Source of the DNA: Dehalococcoidia bacterium
GTDB lineage: Bacteria > Chloroflexota > Dehalococcoidia > Dehalococcoidales > JAUXAE01
Assembly: GCA_030665535.1 (NCBI GenBank)
Contig: DAOUZU010000026.1
Coordinates: 1 to 10,124, forward strand
Reading direction: 5' to 3'
Length of the DNA stretch: 10,124 bases
The position numbers and the translations under genes were made by a program. Below, piece after piece: positions 1 to 6,332 of this stretch (position 1 is its first letter; each line of letters begins with the position of its first letter). The notes under the pieces were generated by a model. That model had not been told where the DNA came from. It saw nothing but the letters and a program-made list of their open reading frames with translations, and did no database searches.

Positions 1-636
1 CCTCTCCCTGAAGAACTGGTACGTGTTAACCCTGTTCCAGGTGACGCAGGGCTGGAGGATGTCCACCAGGGCGAAACCCTTGTGTCGGATGCCTTCTGCA
101 ATCATCCGTGAAAGATGGGGCAAATCACCGGCGAAGCTGCGGGCGACGAAGGTAGCCCCGGCGGCGATGGCCAGGGACACCGGGTTCACCGGCGGGTCGG
201 CACCGTGGAGGGTTGTCTTGGTGACGAAGCCGGGGTCGCTGGTGGGCGACGCCTGTCCCTTGGTTAGCCCATAGACTTGATTATCGTGCACCAGGTAGGT
301 GATGTCGTGGTTGCGGCGCATGGCGTGAAGGGTATGGTTGCCCCCTTCGGCGTAGCCGTCGCCGTCGCCACCGATGGCGATGACGGTTAGCTCCGGGTTG
401 GCCAGCTTGGCGCCGATAGCCACCGGCACCGCCCGGCCGTGAAGGGAGTTGAAGACATTGGCTCTGGTATAGTGGGGCAGCTTGCCGGCCTGGCCGATTC
501 CGGAGACCATGAGCACCTGGTGGGGCTCAAGTTCCAGGTTCACCAGGGCTTCCTTGAGAGCCGTCAGGATGCCGAAGTTGCCGCAGCCGGGGCACCAGGC
601 AGTGGGGCCAGCGGCGTAGTCAGCTAGCTGTACCAT
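1..636 (-). CDS. korB: 2-oxoacid:ferredoxin oxidoreductase, beta subunit (3' end cut by window edge)
   Basis: Thiamine-diphosphate subunit of a CoA-dependent 2-oxoacid:ferredoxin oxidoreductase, which decarboxylates a 2-oxoacid to acyl-CoA and reduces ferredoxin in the cytoplasm. I translated 212 residues from the ATG at 634-636 to the window edge. Visible are an N-terminal WCPGCGN (Cys15, Cys18), the ThDP/Mg motif GGDGDGYAEGGN (residues 89-100), DNQVYGLTKGQ (118-128) and a late Cys197 in LQPCVTW. Known KorB-type subunits bind one 4Fe-4S cluster with four Cys. The third usually sits in a GIGCS motif, but here it reads GIGQA (Gln49). The start abuts the stop of the alpha gene (TAAATG), and an AGGAGGTG Shine-Dalgarno lies within the end of alpha, so the two are probably translationally coupled. 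The substrate (2-oxoglutarate, pyruvate or a branched-chain oxoacid) cannot be decided from sequence, and the kor symbol is by similarity only. Confidence 0.9.
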   Translation of the reverse strand, partial: MVQLADYAAGPTAWCPGCGNFGILTALKEALVNLELEPHQVLMVSGIGQAGKLPHYTRANVFNSLHGRAVPVAIGAKLANPELTVIAIGGDGDGYAEGGNHTLHAMRRNHDITYLVHDNQVYGLTKGQASPTSDPGFVTKTTLHGADPPVNPVSLAIAAGATFVARSFAGDLPHLSRMIAEGIRHKGFALVDILQPCVTWNRVNTYQFFRER

Positions 637-2352
637 TTAAACCACCTCCTTCTTGACCTGGCCTGCAATTGAGGCCGGGGTTTGGGGGCGTCCGTCAAAC
701 CTGAGGATATTGCCATCGGCCTTCCTGCCCGTCTCCATGCGGATGAGGCGGGCCAGCTGACCGGTGGCATTGCTCTCCACCACCAGGCTGTGCTTGGCGC
801 CTGCCATGAATCTATCTACCGGCTCGGTGGGGAAGGGCCAGAGTTCGTTGAGGTGGAGAAGATTGGCCGAAATGCCTTCCTCTTTCAGTATGTCCACCGC
901 TTCCTTAAGCGCCCCGTAGCTTGAGCCCCAGCCGATAAGGCTGACAGCCGCCTGGGGCGGCCCGTAGAAACGGGGTGGTTTAATCTCTTTCTGGAGGCTT
1001 TCAAGCTTGCGCAGCCGCTTGGATAACTGTTGGCTTCTGTCATTGGCCGATTCGGTCAGGTGACCGGCTTCGTCGTGCTCGTCGGCATCGGTTACCACCA
1101 GGGCTTCTCCCTGCATGGGCAGCGCCCGCGGCGAGACGCCCGAAGGTGTCACCTCGTGCCTCTTGTAGTCTTTGAGATTGGCCACCGCGGCGTCCGTGAG
1201 CAGATCACCACGGTCAATGACAACATTGGAAAGGTCAAATCCATCCACGGTGGCGTAGGCGGTGGCCAGGTAGTGGTCGGTGAGTATAATGACGGGCAAC
1301 TGGTACCTTTCGGCGTAGTTGAAGGCCCTGGCCGTTACCCAGAATGCGTCCTCAACGCTGGCCGGTGCCAGCACCGCCCGGGGGTTATCGCCGTGGTGCG
1401 CATGGAGGACGAACTGGAGGTCGCCCTGCTCGGTGCGGGTAGGCAGACCGACGGCCGGGCCCGGCCGCTGACCGTCAACAATGACAACCGGCGTCTCCGT
1501 AAGGGCGGCAAGGCCCAGGCCCTCCACCATGAGGCAGAAGCCGCTGCCGGAGGTGGCCGTCATCGCCCTGGCACCGGCGAATCCGGCGCCGATGGCCACA
1601 TTGATGGCGGCAATCTCGTCCTCGGTCTGGATGACTACCAACCCCAGCTCATCAGCCTTGGCAGCCATATACTCCATAATGGGCGTGGCCGGCGTCATCG
1701 GATAGGCGGACACAAAGGTGCAGCCGGCGGCGATAGCCCCCAGGCAGAGGGCCTCGTTGCCATTCATAAGCGGTCGTCCCTGCCCTTTCTTCGGCTTGAG
1801 TTTAATCTTAAAGTCTTTCTTGAAGTTCTCCCTGGCGTACTGGTAGCCGGCCGCCGCCGCTTTCAAATTACCCTGGCCCTTGTTGCCGCTGCCGAAACGC
1901 TCCAGCAGCGCCTCGTTGAGGACATCCAGCCCGTAATCCAGCAGGGACATGGTGACGCCCAGGGCGACGACGTTGGCCATCACCTTGCCTCCGCTCTTAT
2001 CCGCCAGGTCCGTAAGCGGAACGGCCAGCAGGCCGGGACCGCTTCTAATGCCCTTCGCCGCATCGCTGTCGAAGATCGCAACGCTGCCTCTAGATAGCTC
2101 GCGGCGGTGAAGCTGGATGGTCTCCTGGTTAAGGGCCAGCAGGATGTCAATCTCCTCGGTGACGGCGCCCACCGGTTTATCGGCAATACGGATGCGGAAG
2201 AAATTGTGGCCGCCCCTTATCCTGGACTCGTAGTCCTGGTCGGCGAAGACATGGTAGCCGCTACGGGCGAAGGTCTTGGCCAGGATAAAGCCCATTGACT
2301 GGACGCCCTGCCCGGCCTCTCCGCCGACCATAATATTCAAACTAAGCCCCAT
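637..2352 (-). CDS. korA: 2-oxoacid:acceptor oxidoreductase, fused gamma-alpha subunit
   Basis: Partner of the beta subunit immediately downstream. The 571 residues comprise a gamma domain at about 1-185, starting with MVGGEAGQGV and containing the SRIRGGHNFF signature (43-52), a basic linker (183-193), and an alpha domain from about 196 to the end. The alpha domain has the YPMTP motif (217-221), the counterpart of the YPITP loop that binds CoA and 2-oxoacid in characterised two-subunit archaeal enzymes, followed by TEDEIAAINVAIGAGFAGAR and SGSGF. The C-terminal part (about 470-571) is the usual transketolase-C-like domain. The gamma-alpha fusion is the standard two-subunit architecture. No ferredoxin-like delta domain is present, so electrons leave through the beta-subunit cluster. 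A GAGGGGGTGAG stretch precedes the ATG, and the gap to the ferritin-like gene upstream is 15 bp, so it is a late gene of the same operon. Confidence 0.92.
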   Translation of the reverse strand: MGLSLNIMVGGEAGQGVQSMGFILAKTFARSGYHVFADQDYESRIRGGHNFFRIRIADKPVGAVTEEIDILLALNQETIQLHRRELSRGSVAIFDSDAAKGIRSGPGLLAVPLTDLADKSGGKVMANVVALGVTMSLLDYGLDVLNEALLERFGSGNKGQGNLKAAAAGYQYARENFKKDFKIKLKPKKGQGRPLMNGNEALCLGAIAAGCTFVSAYPMTPATPIMEYMAAKADELGLVVIQTEDEIAAINVAIGAGFAGARAMTATSGSGFCLMVEGLGLAALTETPVVIVDGQRPGPAVGLPTRTEQGDLQFVLHAHHGDNPRAVLAPASVEDAFWVTARAFNYAERYQLPVIILTDHYLATAYATVDGFDLSNVVIDRGDLLTDAAVANLKDYKRHEVTPSGVSPRALPMQGEALVVTDADEHDEAGHLTESANDRSQQLSKRLRKLESLQKEIKPPRFYGPPQAAVSLIGWGSSYGALKEAVDILKEEGISANLLHLNELWPFPTEPVDRFMAGAKHSLVVESNATGQLARLIRMETGRKADGNILRFDGRPQTPASIAGQVKKEVV

Positions 2353-2367
2353 ATCTCACCCCCTCTT

Positions 2368-2823
2368 TCAATCCTCGGCAAAGACGTAATCATCATAGAA
2401 AAGCTCCAGCTTGCGCTGGTGCTCGTTCTCCTCGTCTATCAGGTGCTGGCAGAGGCTTTTAGCCTCTACGTCCGTGAAGACGGCCTTCATTTGTGAATAG
2501 AAATAGGCAGCCTTCTGCTCCTGTTTGATGGCGAAGACAAGGGTATCCTGGAGGACGGCCTCCTCCAGGCTTTCGCCGCCGCTTAAATAGTCGCCCAGCC
2601 TTAAAAGGGCCGCTTTATTGCGCCGCCAGTGAGACGGCGGGTGATTCCTCTGGTTGAGCTTCCTGAGCATCTCCAGGTGGCCGCGCTCCATATCCGCCAG
2701 TTCCTTCAGCAGGGCCCTGGCGCCGGGGTCGTCTGTCTTTTTTTGCCCCTCGGTGTAGAAGGCGCCGGAGGCCACCTCTTTGAGCATCGCCGCCTCAAGA
2801 AGGTTTGTTAGCTCATCGTTCAT
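2368..2823 (-). CDS. Ferritin-like / rubrerythrin-type di-iron four-helix protein
   Basis: A 151-residue all-helical protein with the complete set of ligands expected for a ferritin-like di-iron site: Glu16, Glu46 and His49 (MERGH), Glu102 (KQEQKAAYFY), and Glu132 and His135 (EENEH). It is the erythrin domain only. There is no CxxC rubredoxin tail, so it is closer to the short ferritin-like proteins than to true rubrerythrin. Likely roles are peroxide reduction or iron handling, which fits the desulforedoxin-like gene earlier in the operon. I chose the ATG at 2821-2823. A TTG six codons upstream (2841) is in frame but overlaps the GAGGGG that serves as Shine-Dalgarno for the ATG. The gene overlaps the end of the GH15 gene by 11 bp. 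The central Pro/Trp/Arg-rich stretch HPPSHWRRNK (61-70) is the inter-helix loop. Its redox partner is unknown. Confidence 0.85.
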   Translation of the reverse strand: MNDELTNLLEAAMLKEVASGAFYTEGQKKTDDPGARALLKELADMERGHLEMLRKLNQRNHPPSHWRRNKAALLRLGDYLSGGESLEEAVLQDTLVFAIKQEQKAAYFYSQMKAVFTDVEAKSLCQHLIDEENEHQRKLELFYDDYVFAED

Positions 2824-4621
2824 CGTTTTCGTGCCCCTCAAGGTAGTGCAGTATCTCCAGGCCGTAGATAATGACGGCCAGGTGGGTATAGGCCTGGGGG
2901 AAGTTACCCAGCGGCTCGCCGGTGGGCGGGTAGACCATTTCCGAGAAAAGGCCCAGGTGGTTGGAGTAGCCGAGCAGCTTTTCGTAGAGGCTGATAGCCT
3001 CTTCCAGTTTGCCCTGCCGCAGCCAGTTGCCCACCAGCCAGAAGGAGCAGATAAGAAAGGCCCCCTCCGGCCCGTCCAGGCCGTCGTCTACCTCGTCCGT
3101 GTTGTACCTGCGCAGCAGCCCCTCCCAGCTTAGTTCGTCCACGATGCGGTCTATGGTGGATTTCAGGCGCTCATCGGTGGGCGGTAGAAAGCCGAAGATA
3201 CCCATTAGGAGGTTGGCCGCATCCAGGGAGGTGGTGTCGTAGTGCTGGGTGTAGGCCTGCCGCACCGGGTTCCAGCCCCTGGCCAGGATGTCCGCCCGTA
3301 TCTCGCCGAGGGCATTTCGCCAGCGCTTTAGCTTGCGGCGGTGGCCCAGCTTCTCGGCCATTTCAATACCCCGCCCCAGGGCCAGCCAGCACTGCAGCTT
3401 GGAGTGGACGAAGTGGAAGGGGCCGCTTCTAACCTCCCAGATGCCGGCATCTGGCTCACGCCACAGTTCACAGGCGGCGTCGATAAATGTCTCCAGGACC
3501 TGCCAATTGCGCCGGCTGATCTTGCCGCCGGTGATGAGGTAGGTGTCGGCGCATTCCATCACCTCGCCGAAGATATCCAGTTGGAACTGGTTGACGGCAT
3601 TGTTACCGATGCGCACCGGGTGTGAATTGCGGTAGCCGCTCAGGTGTTTGAGCTTCTGCTCCGGGGGTGGATCCTTGAACTCGATGTCGTAGAGTATCTG
3701 GGCCTTGGGACCGCACCTGTTACACACCTGCATCAGCCAGTTTATAAAGCTGTCGGCTTCATCGGTGTCGTTAAGGTAGAGAAAGGCGTTCAACGCTTGA
3801 GAAGCGTCACGTAGCCAAGCGTAGCGGTAGTCCCAGTTTCGCGAGCCGCCGATATACTCCGGCAGGGAGGTGGTGGGGGCGGCCAGGATAGCCCCGGTGG
3901 ACGAATAGTGCAGCAGATGCAGGGCCAGATAGGAGCGCACGATAGCTCCGCGGTAGGTACCGGAGAGGGCAATCTGGTCGCTTTTACCCTGCCAGTAAGC
4001 CGTCGTCTTCTTAAGCTTGCCCCCCGTGTCGTAGAGGCGGGGTGAGCGCGGCCTGTCGTCGCCGTAGCGCAGCACGAAAGAAGCGCTCTGGCCGCTGTGT
4101 AGCTCCAGCCGGCCGACAGCCCTGCCTCCGGATATTTCAAACGGCACCAGAGAGGAAAGGGCCAGCCTGTCGCTGCCGTTTGTGGCAGCGACGCCGTATT
4201 TTGAAAGGCTCAAGGTGGTGCTCCCCCTGGCGTAGTCCAGCCTGGGTTCAAAGACAACCTCAAGGTTAATCTGGCCTTTGATGCATTCCACCAGCCGGTG
4301 AATCTCGTCGAACTTTTTTAGCCTGGCGGCGTCGGTCTGGTAGCAGGGCATAAAGTCGGTCAGCGTGGCGGCGCCGAAGTTGGTCTCAAAGGTGGTCTCC
4401 AGGACATTGTTTTCGTTTAGGTATTCCTGGTGATACGTAAATGGGGCCATCGGTCTGATGTAAAAGCGGCCCCCCTTTTCGTCGTCGAGGATGGCGGCGA
4501 AGACGCTGGGCGAGTCGAAGCGGGGCAGGCAGCACCAGTCGATTGAGCCATCGTCACTCACCAGCGCTGCCGTGTGCCGGTTGCCGATAAGGCCGTACTG
4601 GCCGATACTCTTATAAGTCAT
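2813..4621 (-). CDS. Glycoside hydrolase family 15 enzyme (glucoamylase/trehalase type)
   Basis: Cytoplasmic inverting exo-glycosidase of 602 residues, the usual length for bacterial GH15. Residues 1 to about 200 form the trehalase-like N-terminal beta domain (IGQYGLIGNRHTAALVSDDG, then GSIDWCCLPRFDSPSVF). Residues about 215-600 form the (alpha/alpha)6 barrel. Signatures are GGSRNWDYRYAWLRDAS (258-274), DAGIWEVR (391-398, Glu396 the likely general acid), SKLQCWLALGR (407-417) and FSEMVYPPTGEPLGNFPQAYTH (559-580, Glu561 the likely general base). No signal peptide is visible. Members of this subgroup act on trehalose or on alpha-glucans, and the sequence does not decide which. The family more often has SEE at the base position; here it is SEM, still keeping the first Glu. 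There is no clear Shine-Dalgarno before the ATG, but the desulforedoxin-like gene stops 15 bp upstream, so translation is probably coupled. Its stop overlaps the start of the ferritin-like gene. Confidence 0.92.
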   Translation of the reverse strand: MTYKSIGQYGLIGNRHTAALVSDDGSIDWCCLPRFDSPSVFAAILDDEKGGRFYIRPMAPFTYHQEYLNENNVLETTFETNFGAATLTDFMPCYQTDAARLKKFDEIHRLVECIKGQINLEVVFEPRLDYARGSTTLSLSKYGVAATNGSDRLALSSLVPFEISGGRAVGRLELHSGQSASFVLRYGDDRPRSPRLYDTGGKLKKTTAYWQGKSDQIALSGTYRGAIVRSYLALHLLHYSSTGAILAAPTTSLPEYIGGSRNWDYRYAWLRDASQALNAFLYLNDTDEADSFINWLMQVCNRCGPKAQILYDIEFKDPPPEQKLKHLSGYRNSHPVRIGNNAVNQFQLDIFGEVMECADTYLITGGKISRRNWQVLETFIDAACELWREPDAGIWEVRSGPFHFVHSKLQCWLALGRGIEMAEKLGHRRKLKRWRNALGEIRADILARGWNPVRQAYTQHYDTTSLDAANLLMGIFGFLPPTDERLKSTIDRIVDELSWEGLLRRYNTDEVDDGLDGPEGAFLICSFWLVGNWLRQGKLEEAISLYEKLLGYSNHLGLFSEMVYPPTGEPLGNFPQAYTHLAVIIYGLEILHYLEGHENDER

Positions 4622-4636
4622 CGCAGAATTGACCGG

Positions 4637-4759
4637 CTAGGTAATCCTTTCCATGTCCTTGCCGCAGCAGACAAGGGTGCTGCCACCTGCTTCCAGGACT
4701 ATTACCTCATTGCCGCACTCGTTACAGTGGTATCTTTCACTTGCATTCTCAACAACCAT
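4637..4759 (-). CDS. Desulforedoxin-like small iron protein (40 aa)
   Basis: A short gene found by reading the minus strand between the GH15 gene and the operon promoter. The 40-residue product has CNECG at 12-16 and CCGKDM at 31-36 with VLEAGGSTLV between them. This is the spacing of desulforedoxin and of the N-terminal domain of desulfoferrodoxin (CxxC, about 15 residues, then CC), which bind one Fe in an FeS4 site. There is no superoxide-reductase domain after it, so it is a stand-alone desulforedoxin, normally a homodimer. A strong Shine-Dalgarno (AAGGAGG) lies 9 bases before the ATG. It probably carries electrons to or from a partner such as the ferritin-like protein in the same operon. 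That partnership is inferred from gene order. The Cys pattern, start signal and operon fit make a chance ORF very unlikely. Confidence 0.87.
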   Translation of the reverse strand: MVVENASERYHCNECGNEVIVLEAGGSTLVCCGKDMERIT

Positions 4760-4780
4760 TGCCCTGGCCCTCCTTTTTAC

Positions 4781-4795
4781 CCCCCTGACCGGGGG
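4781..4795 (-). other. Intercistronic GC stem-loop
   Basis: CCCCC and GGGGG pair around a 5-base loop in the 52-bp gap between the Cys-tail gene and the desulforedoxin-like gene. In the minus-strand transcript it is followed by GTAAAAAGGAGG rather than a U tract, so it is not a classical terminator. It sits just before the Shine-Dalgarno of the next gene and could protect or separate the two small messages, or modulate access to that site. The structure is seen; the role is inference. Confidence 0.35.
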
Positions 4796-4811
4796 CATGT
4801 TCCAGAGGTTG

Positions 4812-4952
4812 TCAGCAGCCGGGTTGGCCGTGGTGTCCGCAGCATTGCTGTCTTTTGAATATCTTGATAAGGCTATTGCGCACTATCAGATATATTTTGC
4901 GGTGAAGGGGCATGGGAACCAGCAGGTTGCTCACGAAGGACTTGTTCGGCAT
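4812..4952 (-). CDS. 46-aa protein with a C-terminal Cys-rich tail (first gene of operon)
   Basis: An unrecognised short gene. The product has a hydrophobic/basic helix-like middle (residues about 8-34, including YLIVRNSLIKIFKRQ) and ends in QCCGHHGQPGC, giving Cys37, Cys38 and Cys46 with His40 and His41, a plausible metal- or cluster-binding tail. Net charge is strongly positive before the tail, which would suit membrane-surface or nucleic-acid contact. The ATG at 4950-4952 lies about 29 nt downstream of the predicted transcription start, and only GGGGGA precedes it, so its ribosome site is poor. A TTG at 4988 is in frame but falls in the -10 box, which rules it out. It heads the operon with desulforedoxin-like, GH15, ferritin-like and oxidoreductase genes. 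I infer a real gene from position, termination before the next Shine-Dalgarno and the structured Cys motif. Its function is unknown. Confidence 0.6.
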   Translation of the reverse strand: MPNKSFVSNLLVPMPLHRKIYLIVRNSLIKIFKRQQCCGHHGQPGC

Positions 4953-4987
4953 TTCCCCCGACTTATTCTTTCTGCTTGAGTCTGCCA

Positions 4988-5016
4988 ATGCTAGACCGTC
5001 GCGGTGGTCTTGTCAA
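4988..5016 (-). promoter_or_regulatory. Sigma-70-type promoter of the six-gene redox/GH15/kor operon
   Basis: On the minus strand TTGACA (5011-5016, perfect) is followed by a 17-bp spacer and TAGCAT (4988-4993, four of six to TATAAT). The start of transcription would fall near 4981, giving a leader of about 29 nt before the ATG at 4952. The sequence just upstream (GAAAGTAAAATAG on the minus strand) is A-rich and could act as an UP element. No operator dyad was recognised. Confidence 0.65.
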
Positions 5017-5021
5017 GGAGG

Positions 5022-5114
5022 CTATTTTACTTTCAGCAGGCGGGTGTTAATGGCCACAATGACAGTGCTTAAGGACATCAGGGTTGTTATGGATAAATAT
5101 GGAATATTATCTGG
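5022..5114 (-). pseudogene. C-terminal remnant of a P1B-type (heavy-metal) ATPase
   Basis: On the minus strand an open stretch ends in MSLSTVIVAINTRLLKVK and a TAG at 5022-5024. This closely resembles the final membrane helix and tail of P1B copper/heavy-metal ATPases, which typically end in a MSLSTxIVAINAxLL-like string. The residues just before it (about PYLSITTL) weakly resemble the preceding loop. Further upstream the frame meets a TAG, and nothing of the P-domain or actuator domain is left. The remnant stops six bases before the -35 box of the operon promoter. Recognition rests on a short stretch from memory of the family, so confidence is moderate. The alternative is a chance 18-residue similarity. 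Confidence 0.42.
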
Positions 5115-5149
5115 CTATGCAACCCCGGTGGCACAATATTAGCCAATAA

Positions 5150-5427
5150 GAGGCGTTGAAAAGGCTAGACTCACGTCGGGCCGGTCTAATTGAGGACGAA
5201 GCCGCCCGGCGGCTGGAGCGCTACGGGGCCAACGAGCTTAAGCGGGGCCGCAAGACGTCGCCGCTGGTCGTTTTCCTCAGGCAGTTTTTAAGCCCGCTTA
5301 TCTATGTGATGCTGGTGGCGGCCGGCGGGAAAAACCTCTTAGATAATGAAGGCGCTGGCAACCTGTTTTGACAGTTGTCGTCAACAATGCGGTTTTCACT
5401 TTGATATTCTTTTCAATTAGGGTATAA
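5150..5427 (+). pseudogene. N-terminal fragment of a P2-type cation-transporting ATPase, frameshifted
   Basis: The frame from 5150 reads EALKRLDSRRAGL, then AARRLERYGANEL, then SPLVVFLRQFLSPLIYVMLVAA. This is the cation-ATPase N-terminal domain and first membrane segment of P2 (Ca2+/H+/Na+-type) ATPases. A TAA at 5147-5149 lies immediately upstream, and the first frame ends at TGA 5369-5371. In a second frame from about 5368, VLTVVVNNAVFTLI resembles the next helix of the family (normally VVxxNAxIGFxQE), ending at TAA 5425-5427. So the copy has lost its first residues, contains a frameshift and keeps only about 90 of some 900 residues. The phosphorylation (DKTGT) and ATP-binding domains are absent. 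It cannot be a working pump. The promoter of the universal stress protein gene lies in its last bases. A TTG at 5156 could in principle start a 71-residue relic peptide, but no Shine-Dalgarno is seen. Confidence 0.7.
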
Positions 5428-5428
5428 T
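5401..5428 (+). promoter_or_regulatory. Sigma-70-type promoter of the universal stress protein gene
   Basis: TTGATA (5401-5406, five of six) and a perfect TATAAT (5423-5428) are separated by 16 bp. Transcription would start near 5435, giving a leader of about 22 nt that contains the GGAGGAAGG Shine-Dalgarno (5447-5455) before the ATG at 5457. The promoter overlaps the tail of the decayed ATPase fragment. Confidence 0.65.
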
Positions 5429-5456
5429 CCGCAAACGCCGGTAAGCGGAGGAAGGC

Positions 5457-6332
5457 ATGAGCTACAGGAAGATACTTGTTCCCCTGGACGTTTCGGTTGT
5501 TGCCGAGGCTGCTTTAGCCTATGCCAGCCTTATCGCCGGCCGCAATAAGGCCGAGTTGGTGCTGCTGACCGCCTGCGACCGGGACAACGAAACGACCACC
5601 CGTCCCCGGCAGGCCTACCTGGAGCAGAAGGCGGAGGAACTCCGGGCGGAAGGGCTGAAGGTGTCCACGGCTGTTGTCTGCGGAAACACCGTGGAGCAGA
5701 TAGCCGTCTACGCCTTGCGCAATATGATAGACCTGTTGACCATCTCCAGCCACGGTTACTCCGGTTTCAAGCGGCTGCTGCTAGGCAGCGTCGCCGGTAA
5801 GGTGATTGATTATGTCAAAATACCTATCCTGCTGGTGAAAGCGGGCAAGGACGGGAAAGAAAAGCCGGAACTGAAGCGGATATTGCTCCCCATGGACGGC
5901 TCGCAATTCTCCGAAACATCCCTTCCCTACGTTCAGTCCGTCATAGGCGGGACGGACGCCGAGATAGTGCTGCTCACGGTAGCCGAGCCGCCACCGGTAC
6001 CATCAGACCGGTCGGCGAACATCAAGCCGAGCTGGGAAGAATACCGCGACGCCCTGGTGACCGAGGTCAAAGAGCAGGCGATGGCCTACCTGGAGCGGGT
6101 GAGAACCGCTTGTGTCGATAAGAATATCAGGGTGAAGCTGCTGGTTGAGATGGGCAAGCCGGCCGAGAGCATCATGCAGGTGGCGGAGCGGGAAAAGGTA
6201 CACCTGATAGCCTTGAGCAGCCACGGGCGTACCGGCGCCGAGAGGGTGTTCTACGGCAGCGTCGCCAGGCGACTTATAGACGAGTCCCGCATACCCCTGC
6301 TGCTCATCCGCCCCGGGGATGCCCGGCCTTAA
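5457..6332 (+). CDS. Universal stress protein, tandem two-domain (UspA family)
   Basis: A 291-residue cytoplasmic protein made of two Usp alpha/beta domains, residues 1 to about 129 and 137 to 288. Each opens with the beta-1 strand and Asp (ILVPLDVS, Asp11; ILLPMDGS, Asp147). Each closes with the nucleotide-loop signature SHG-x9-GS (HG at 99-100 with GS 110-111; HG at 256-257 with GS 267-268), as in ATP-binding members such as MJ0577. In both domains the first Gly of the G-x2-G-x9-G(S/T) motif is Ser, a common variant, so ATP binding is likely but not certain. The family helps cells survive starvation and other stresses, and tandem forms are often found beside transporters, which matches the ATPase remnant upstream. 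The start is fixed by the GGAGG Shine-Dalgarno and promoter. The stop overlaps that of the convergent FAD gene. Confidence 0.93.
   Translation: MSYRKILVPLDVSVVAEAALAYASLIAGRNKAELVLLTACDRDNETTTRPRQAYLEQKAEELRAEGLKVSTAVVCGNTVEQIAVYALRNMIDLLTISSHGYSGFKRLLLGSVAGKVIDYVKIPILLVKAGKDGKEKPELKRILLPMDGSQFSETSLPYVQSVIGGTDAEIVLLTVAEPPPVPSDRSANIKPSWEEYRDALVTEVKEQAMAYLERVRTACVDKNIRVKLLVEMGKPAESIMQVAEREKVHLIALSSHGRTGAERVFYGSVARRLIDESRIPLLLIRPGDARP

Noticed and set aside
1030..2097. A 355-codon open frame on the plus strand
   Set aside because: It lies fully antisense to the well-supported gamma-alpha oxidoreductase gene, has a low-complexity Gly/Arg/His-rich translation, and shows no family motif. It is a GC-driven shadow.
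2824..2841. TTG start giving a 157-residue ferritin-like protein
   Set aside because: The extra six codons overlap the GAGGGG Shine-Dalgarno of the ATG at 2823 and do not belong to the first helix of the family.
4653..4979. A 108-codon plus-strand frame with hydrophobic stretches
   Set aside because: It is antisense to the two small minus-strand genes and to their promoter-side leader, has no Shine-Dalgarno, and the Cys patterns on the minus strand explain the region better.
4912..5142. A 76-codon plus-strand frame ending near 5142
   Set aside because: It crosses the minus-strand promoter and the P1B ATPase relic, with no recognisable motif. An internal ATG at 5050 also lacks a good ribosome site.
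5368..5396. A perfect TTGACA at 5368-5373 as a -35 for the stress-protein gene
   Set aside because: At 17 bp spacing the -10 position reads GGTTTT. The TTGATA/TATAAT pair at 5401-5428 is far better placed.
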